64,000 bases of DNA from Candidatus Poseidoniaceae archaeon (GTDB lineage Archaea; Thermoplasmatota; Poseidoniia; Poseidoniales; Poseidoniaceae): assembly GCA_938075675.1 (NCBI GenBank), contig CALJHE010000006.1:124001-188000 (forward strand). Direction: 5' to 3'. Each line of letters starts with the position of its first letter. The first letter of the stretch is position 1. Position numbers and translations under genes: made by a program. This document shows, piece by piece, positions 59,348-64,000 of the stretch. Below the pieces are notes generated by a model that was given only the letters and a program-made list of their open reading frames with translations, was not told the DNA's origin and did not search any database.

Positions 59348-60754
59348 TCAGGGGCTTACTCTTCGTCGGTCGCGTGGGAACAAGACCGTTTCTCGAACAT
59401 TCTTTGAGCCAGTGAGTTTCATCAAAATGCGCTCAACACCGAGTCCCCATCCAGCATGAGGCGGAACTCCATGTCGGAATCCAGCGACATAGAATTCAAA
59501 TTCTTCTGGGTCAAGTTCCATTGCCTTTAGGTTTTCAATGAGCACATCCATTCGGTGCTCTCTTTGCCCACCGGATGTAAGTTCATCACGGCCGAAATTA
59601 AGGTCGAATCCACGGCTAAGCTGACGGCCAGTGCTCCCATCCTCACCTTCGACATGGTGGATGTAAAACGGCTTGAGGTCCATTGGCCAGCGTGGGAGGA
59701 AGTAAAATTGGGGCAAATCTTCAGCCAGGAGGTCAGAGTTCTCCGCGTCAATATCGTCACCCCATTCGATTTCTCCACCTTTTCGTTGAATCGTTGCAAT
59801 GGCGTCACAGTAGGAAAGTCTCGGGAATGGCAGTTCAGGAACGATGACTTCGATTGGTTCTTCGTCTTGAGTTGCTCGGTAAGTGTTGATTGTAGCGATG
59901 TGTTGTTGGGATTCAGGGTCTTCGGAAACCGATTTCCACATGTGGTGGATCATGCGCTCAAGAACGCCCATAACGTCATCGTCGTTTGCCCAAGAGCATT
60001 CAATATCAAACGATATAAATTCGTTCAAGTGTCGATATGTATCGTGCTTTTCGGCACGGAATGCGGGTCCAATTTCAAACACTCTTTCGAGTCCGCCGGA
60101 CATGCACAGTTGTTTGAACAACTGCGGTGATTGGTTGAGGAATGCAGGAGTGTCGAAGTACATCATCGGAAACAAGTCAGTGCCGCCTTCTGTTGCAGTA
60201 GCCACAATTTTGGGTGTATGTGTTTCAAAAAATCCCTCATTAATCAGTGCTTCACGGCCGTATTGGAGTATCTTTCCTCGCAAATGGAACATGGCGTTGA
60301 CATGCGAGCGTCGCAGGTCAAGGAATCGATTGTCCAGACGGGTGTCAAGTGCGACGTGGACGGTGTCTGTGACGCCGAGAGGAAGAGGGGCTTCGGCACG
60401 GGCGATGACGTTCACTGAGGTTGCAATGACTTCGTATGCAGGGGGTGGAACAGGCTCGCCTTCTTTGGTCTTCGGTGGGCGCTTTTCAGAAACAGTGCCG
60501 GTGAATTGTAAGGTTGATTCACGGGTCATGCGTTGAACCATATCGAGTTCTTCTTCACCAACGTTGTCTTTCTTTAGGAAAATTTGAGTAATTCCAGTTC
60601 CGTCACGCAGGTCGACAAAACAGATGGCGCCTTTGCCTCTGTTTGCTTCCATGAATCCGGATACGGTTACTTCTTGGTCGATGAGTTCAGCGCCTTTGCT
60701 TTGAATTTCACCAAGTGTGTGCGTACGGTATGCAGTCGGAACCCAAGTGCTCAT
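59348..60754 (-). CDS. aspS: Aspartyl-tRNA synthetase (archaeal/eukaryotic type)
   Basis: 468-aa class II synthetase. The OB-fold anticodon domain (about 1-110) begins with VTVSGFMEANRGKGAICFVDLRDG; the catalytic domain starts RFLDLRR (about 140), then PKIVATATEGGTDLFPM, FLNQSPQLFKQ, motif 2 (FEIGPAFRAEKHDTYRHLNEF) and motif 3 (AGWGLGVERILMKLTG) with the terminal FPRDRRRVSP. Start ATG 60754 (MSTWVP). The archaeal form may be discriminating or not; the sequence does not decide this. A 158-nt divergent region separates it from metK. Confidence 0.93.
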   Translation of the reverse strand: MSTWVPTAYRTHTLGEIQSKGAELIDQEVTVSGFMEANRGKGAICFVDLRDGTGITQIFLKKDNVGEEELDMVQRMTRESTLQFTGTVSEKRPPKTKEGEPVPPPAYEVIATSVNVIARAEAPLPLGVTDTVHVALDTRLDNRFLDLRRSHVNAMFHLRGKILQYGREALINEGFFETHTPKIVATATEGGTDLFPMMYFDTPAFLNQSPQLFKQLCMSGGLERVFEIGPAFRAEKHDTYRHLNEFISFDIECSWANDDDVMGVLERMIHHMWKSVSEDPESQQHIATINTYRATQDEEPIEVIVPELPFPRLSYCDAIATIQRKGGEIEWGDDIDAENSDLLAEDLPQFYFLPRWPMDLKPFYIHHVEGEDGSTGRQLSRGFDLNFGRDELTSGGQREHRMDVLIENLKAMELDPEEFEFYVAGFRHGVPPHAGWGLGVERILMKLTGSKNVRETVLFPRDRRRVSP

Positions 60755-60837
60755 AATACGGGGGGTAAGGGTTGAGGACATCAACCATTCGTTTCTTTTC
60801 GGTTGTCAACAGTAGAGTAATTGTGTATATTCTTACT

Positions 60838-60860
60838 GAATATTCCTTTACAGAATATTG
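60838..60860. promoter_or_regulatory. Repeated palindrome upstream of metK (putative operator)
   Basis: GAATATTC (60838-60845, perfectly palindromic) and GAATATTG (60853-60860) start 15 nt apart in the 158-nt aspS-metK divergent region, in nearly identical contexts (ACTGAATATT / ACAGAATATT), about 25-50 nt upstream of the metK TATA box. Paired sites at that position fit a regulator-binding operator; no regulator is identified. Confidence 0.4.
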
Positions 60861-60880
60861 TTGGCCAAGAATAAGCGGTT

Positions 60881-60893
60881 TATTCATATATAC
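60881..60893 (+). promoter_or_regulatory. TATA box of metK, near-leaderless promoter
   Basis: TATTCATATATAC, with TATATA at 60887-60892, is centred about 24 nt upstream of the metK ATG. Archaeal TATA boxes lie about 25-27 nt before the transcription start, so transcription should begin at or within a few bases of the start codon, giving an mRNA with little or no leader. Confidence 0.6.
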
Positions 60894-60912
60894 CGGGCAA
60901 AGCGCCACTGCC

Positions 60913-62151
60913 ATGACTGGAGACCTGTTTTCATCCGAATCAGTAACACGCGGCCATCCTGATAAACTATGTGATACCATTTCCGACGCTATTGTTGATG
61001 CCTGTTTGGCAATTGACAGCAATGCCCGAGTCGCTGTTGAAACATGCGTCAAAGGAAAGGAAGATATGGGGCTCATTGTGCTTGCAGGTGAAGTTTCACT
61101 CACTGGCGAAGCACCGGATTATGAAGCAGTGGCCCGTGAAGCAGCAGCTCAAGTTGGCTATACCTCACACGCTATCGGCATGGATGCAACCACTTCGCAA
61201 TATACCGAAGTTCAAGTCCACATCACGACCCAATCATCGTACATTGCACAAGGTGTCAATCAAGACTTGCTCGCTCAAGGAGCAGGAGACCAGGGTTTGA
61301 TGTTTGGCTATGCTTGCACAGAAACCGAGGATTTCGAGCAACTCAAAGGCCGATATTTTCCACTCGCAGCAGCGCTTTCTCAGCGCCTGACCCGTCGCCT
61401 AACTCAAGTTCGAGAACAAGGAGTTCTACCTTGGTCGAGGCCTGATGGAAAGTCACAAGTAACTGTTGAATACGACGAAAATGGTGATGTTTCACGAGTC
61501 CATACAGTCATCATTGCTATCCAGCACGATGACAAACTGAAAGACCAATTCGATGGCTCTGAAGAGGAGGAATTGGAATACGTACGTTCGCAAGTGGTTG
61601 AACATGTCGTGAAAGAAGTCATACCCGCTCAACTTCTTGACGAAGATTGCAAAGTAGTGGTCAACGGTACTGGCCGTTTTGCAGACCCTGGAGGTCCATA
61701 CGCTGACGCAGGTCTAACCGGGCGTAAAATCATCGTTGACACTTACGGCGGCATGGGTCGTCACGGCGGTGGCGCTTTCTCAGGAAAAGACCCTTCGAAG
61801 GTCGACCGCTCTGCAGCGTATGCATCTCGCTGGGCAGCCAAGCACGTTGTTGCATCTGGCCTCGCATTACGCTGTGAAATCCAACTGGCTTATGTGATCG
61901 GAATCGCAGAGCCTGTGAGCGTTCGTGTTGAAACCTTTGGAACATCCACCGTTCCAGCACGTGAAATTGCTGAGCGTGTTAAATCGACGTTTGACTTCCG
62001 TCCGGGAGCGATTGCTCGAGATCTCAAACTCCTCAACCCAATTTATTCAGTTACTGCGTCCGGCGGTCACTTTGGTCGCAACCCCGGTTCCGATGGAAGT
62101 TTCCCATGGGAGCAAATTGAGGAAAGTCGAATCAACTCGTTACTCAACTGA
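60913..62151 (+). CDS. metK: S-adenosylmethionine synthetase, bacterial type
   Basis: Makes S-adenosylmethionine from methionine and ATP. 412 aa with bacterial/eukaryotic MAT signatures: ESVTRGHPDKLCDTISDAIVD, GAGDQGLMFGYACTET, DTYGGMGRHGGGAFSGKDPSKVDRSAAYASRW. Most archaea instead carry the archaeal MAT family, whose sequence is very different, so this suggests acquisition from bacteria. Active-site His, Asp and Lys motifs are intact. The start at ATG 60913 (MTGDLFSSES) is supported by both the family N-terminus and the TATA box position; the longer ORF to 60772 overlaps the aspS start region. Confidence 0.94.
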   Translation: MTGDLFSSESVTRGHPDKLCDTISDAIVDACLAIDSNARVAVETCVKGKEDMGLIVLAGEVSLTGEAPDYEAVAREAAAQVGYTSHAIGMDATTSQYTEVQVHITTQSSYIAQGVNQDLLAQGAGDQGLMFGYACTETEDFEQLKGRYFPLAAALSQRLTRRLTQVREQGVLPWSRPDGKSQVTVEYDENGDVSRVHTVIIAIQHDDKLKDQFDGSEEEELEYVRSQVVEHVVKEVIPAQLLDEDCKVVVNGTGRFADPGGPYADAGLTGRKIIVDTYGGMGRHGGGAFSGKDPSKVDRSAAYASRWAAKHVVASGLALRCEIQLAYVIGIAEPVSVRVETFGTSTVPAREIAERVKSTFDFRPGAIARDLKLLNPIYSVTASGGHFGRNPGSDGSFPWEQIEESRINSLLN

Positions 62152-62167
62152 AAAAGCCAGTTTTGAA

Positions 62168-62182
62168 CGGCCCGTAGGGCCG
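62168..62182 (+). terminator. Short hairpin after metK
   Basis: CGGCCC-GTA-GGGCCG, a perfect 6-bp stem, begins 16 nt after the metK stop. No T-tract follows, so it is a weak terminator candidate or an mRNA 3'-end stabiliser. Confidence 0.4.
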
Positions 62183-62223
62183 ATTCACTCAAGTGGTATG
62201 CACGGGTGGCTTGACTTGGTCTT

Positions 62224-64000
62224 ATGTCGAATCGTCCAACTCGTGCCGTCGCCTTTGTGCTCGTGCTGCTGTTCGCAAGCATGTCTCCACTTGCAATGCA
62301 AGTTAGCGCTCACCAGAGCATCCTCTTGTCAACAGACACATCTCATGTCGTCCTCATTGGAGGCGAATCCGGCAATGTCACCTTGACCATCGGAAACAAT
62401 GCTACTGCTATTGAATCATTCAATGTCACTGTCGACACTTCAGGGCTCTCATCCGTTTGGCAAGTTATCCCAAGCGAGAGTACAGTTGAAAATGTCTTTC
62501 CAACATGGAGCAAAAACACAACCATTGTTGTCCGGCTGAGTGAAGGTGCTCTCTCAACCGACAGTGGCTCTTTTGATATTCATGTTACTGAACCTGATCA
62601 AAACTTCAGCAGTTCAATTACGATTTATGTTTCAGTTGCCCCATCGTATAATCCGTCGCTGGATCTCTCGCAAATGGGAGGGCCGCTGACCTCGATGGAG
62701 GCAGGTTCAAACAATACGTATTCGATTGGAGTCGAAAACCTCGGCTCAGTTGAAGACACATTACTCCTCGATGTAGGATTTGAGCCTGATTTGGCAGCAT
62801 GGTGGGCAAATTACACCAATGGCTCAAGCAACAATTCTGGAAATAACACCGGCAACAACACCGGCGGCAACGGTACTGGAAACGGAACGGGCGGCAATGG
62901 AACCGGTAACGGCAACGGGACAGGCGGTAACGGAACAGGCGGCAATGGAACCGGTAACGGCAACGGGACAGGCGGCAATGGCACCGGTACTGGAAACGGA
63001 ACGGGCGGCAATGGAACCGGTACTGGGAACGGAACCGGAAACGGAACCGGAAATGGCACCGGCAGTAACACGACTTTGACCGTAGACAATGTATTGATGT
63101 TTGGCAACAGTTATACTTTCTTCAACTCACTCGGCTCTATGGTCGAAGCAATGGGTGTTACCAACGCTGATGTTGTTGCTGCTGGCGGTAATGACCTGGC
63201 AGATCACTGGGCCAATGTCAATTTTTCAGGAAGCAATTCGAACACTACACTGCGTGACCCAAATATCGATTGGGACTTCGTCGTCTTACAAGACCAAAGC
63301 CAAATTCCCTCATTGCCAACAAACGATTCCAATTGGCAGGCAAGTAAGAACGGTTCAGTCCATCTCGCTACCGAAATCGAAGTTGAAGGTGGAGACTCCG
63401 TGCTTTTCATGACTTGGGGGCGACGCAGCGGCGAATCACCGAACCAATGGCACCAATACAACAACATCAATCAAAACTTTACGGATATGCAAAACCGGTT
63501 AGCCGATGGATACTATCACTATGCAGAGAACATGAGTGCTGCTGGAAATACGGTATGGATTGCACCGGTAGGTCTTGCCTTTGAACACATACACGACTAC
63601 ATCGTCGCAGGTGGAGTCGACCCAACCGCATCGGGCAATACGTTCTACAATTTGTACGACGCAGACGGAAGTCACCCCTCCGCATCAGGCAGTTATCTCG
63701 CTGCTTGTGTACTCTATGCGACCATGACTGGCAATTCACCTGTTGGTTCCAACGATACAGTGTCGCTTAGTGCAGCACTCAAACTTGAACTCCAACAAGC
63801 CGCTGCTGCAACAGTCTTCAACGAAACTTCGCACATCGATTACCCTTGGGAATCCTCTCCATCTCCATCGAGCATGATGATGTCATCTCCCCGTGGACTC
63901 GGTGGAGGTATCCCAAGTGGTTGGAATGTGCATTGGGCCAACGACGAGTATTCGAACATGCCTGCAGGCAGTTCACAAACCGCAAATCTTCACATTTCTG
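62224..64000 (+). CDS. Secreted SGNH/GDSL hydrolase with a sequon-rich linker (3' partial)
   Basis: The reading frame is open to the window edge, so it is absent from the ORF track. Signal peptide TRAVAFVLVLLFASMSPLAMQVSA, then a beta-sandwich domain (about 30-135, CARDB/NEW3-like), a second short beta region with NTYSIGVENLGSVEDTLLL, and a linker of about 85 residues (about 200-285) built of N-G-T-G repeats. The catalytic domain (about 288-510) has VLMFGNSYTFF (nucleophile Ser in a GNSYT block), DFVVLQDQSQIP and DGSHPSASGSYLAACVLYA (Asp-His pair), matching the SGNH hydrolase layout. It probably deacylates or de-esterifies an extracellular substrate, perhaps a polysaccharide; inference. It lies 72 nt downstream of metK. 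Confidence 0.82.
   Translation, partial: MSNRPTRAVAFVLVLLFASMSPLAMQVSAHQSILLSTDTSHVVLIGGESGNVTLTIGNNATAIESFNVTVDTSGLSSVWQVIPSESTVENVFPTWSKNTTIVVRLSEGALSTDSGSFDIHVTEPDQNFSSSITIYVSVAPSYNPSLDLSQMGGPLTSMEAGSNNTYSIGVENLGSVEDTLLLDVGFEPDLAAWWANYTNGSSNNSGNNTGNNTGGNGTGNGTGGNGTGNGNGTGGNGTGGNGTGNGNGTGGNGTGTGNGTGGNGTGTGNGTGNGTGNGTGSNTTLTVDNVLMFGNSYTFFNSLGSMVEAMGVTNADVVAAGGNDLADHWANVNFSGSNSNTTLRDPNIDWDFVVLQDQSQIPSLPTNDSNWQASKNGSVHLATEIEVEGGDSVLFMTWGRRSGESPNQWHQYNNINQNFTDMQNRLADGYYHYAENMSAAGNTVWIAPVGLAFEHIHDYIVAGGVDPTASGNTFYNLYDADGSHPSASGSYLAACVLYATMTGNSPVGSNDTVSLSAALKLELQQAAAATVFNETSHIDYPWESSPSPSSMMMSSPRGLGGGIPSGWNVHWANDEYSNMPAGSSQTANLHIS
62851..63066 (+). repeat. Low-complexity repeat encoding N-G-T-G sequon linker
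   Basis: Degenerate tandem repeats of GGN-AAY-GGN-ACN. The block GGCGGCAATGGAACCGGTAA with its flanks recurs about 48 nt apart, indicating recent duplication, while other units differ at synonymous positions. It encodes 13 N-G-T tripeptides in about 70 residues. Confidence 0.85.

Noticed and set aside
60772-60912. Upstream extension of the metK ORF
   Set aside because: It contains the TATA box and palindromes and encodes residues not found in MetK; the true start is 60913.
62851-63066. CRISPR-like or satellite repeat
   Set aside because: The repeats are contiguous, lack unique spacers and stay in frame with a coding sequence; they are a protein low-complexity repeat.
62811-63107. Antisense 98-aa ORF rich in Pro-Val-Pro-Leu repeats
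   Set aside because: It is the reverse complement of the N-G-T-G linker repeat; its regularity comes entirely from the sense repeat.

Overview
The window most likely comes from a marine planktonic archaeon of the Marine Group II / Candidatus Poseidoniales type (Thermoplasmatota). The archaeal assignment rests on genes I can read directly: the PolD small subunit DP1, the clamp-loader small subunit, pelota, GatD, an archaeal-type AspRS, a tRNA-Met intron with a perfect bulge-helix-bulge, and an archaeal type IV pilin motif. The narrower assignment is inference, from the giant secreted proteins, the extreme compactness (many 1-4 nt overlaps or abutting stops) and the bacterial-like metabolic genes. 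No gap between genes exceeds about 240 nt. I see no rRNA, CRISPR array, insertion sequence or prophage.

Layout. 1-13.3 kb: the 3' part of a giant surface protein (over 4,430 aa, open at the left edge) ending in a pilin-like module, followed by four hairpins and a T-tract. 13.5-23.9 kb: housekeeping genes (HAD phosphatase, DP1, CinA/PncC, tRNA-Val, pelota and a coupled small gene, formate-tetrahydrofolate ligase), a flotillin/NfeD membrane operon and a long AroE homologue. 24-32 kb: a secreted alpha/beta-hydrolase-like protein, an acyl-CoA carboxylase carboxyltransferase, GatD, intron-containing tRNA-Met, a membrane protein, and RfcS. 32.3-44.4 kb: two tandem membrane-anchored surface proteins, the first with seven copies of a DNRLRE plus fibronectin-like unit of about 325 residues.

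44.4-58.1 kb is the most unusual metabolic region: an amino-acid permease fused to EF-hands; a two-subunit LigB-type dioxygenase resembling 2-aminophenol 1,6-dioxygenase whose non-catalytic subunit is fused to a RidA domain resembling 2-aminomuconate deaminase; and a tight operon of an LLM flavin oxidoreductase, an asparaginase-II-like amidase and an aldehyde dehydrogenase resembling 2-aminomuconic semialdehyde dehydrogenase. A kynurenine-formamidase-like hydrolase and an atypical SDR lie nearby. Together these suggest a route for ring cleavage and deamination of an amino-aromatic compound in an archaeon; this is inference from family membership. PanB, a LON-substrate-domain protein, a TPR protein and a secreted DNase-I-fold protein lie among them.

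58.2-64 kb: glutathione peroxidase, a GST-fold protein, AspRS, a bacterial-type MetK with a near-leaderless promoter, and the 5' part of a secreted SGNH hydrolase with a linker packed with N-glycosylation sequons. Starts were often moved downstream from the longest ORF to the first ATG consistent with the family N-terminus or signal peptide; these choices are stated per gene.
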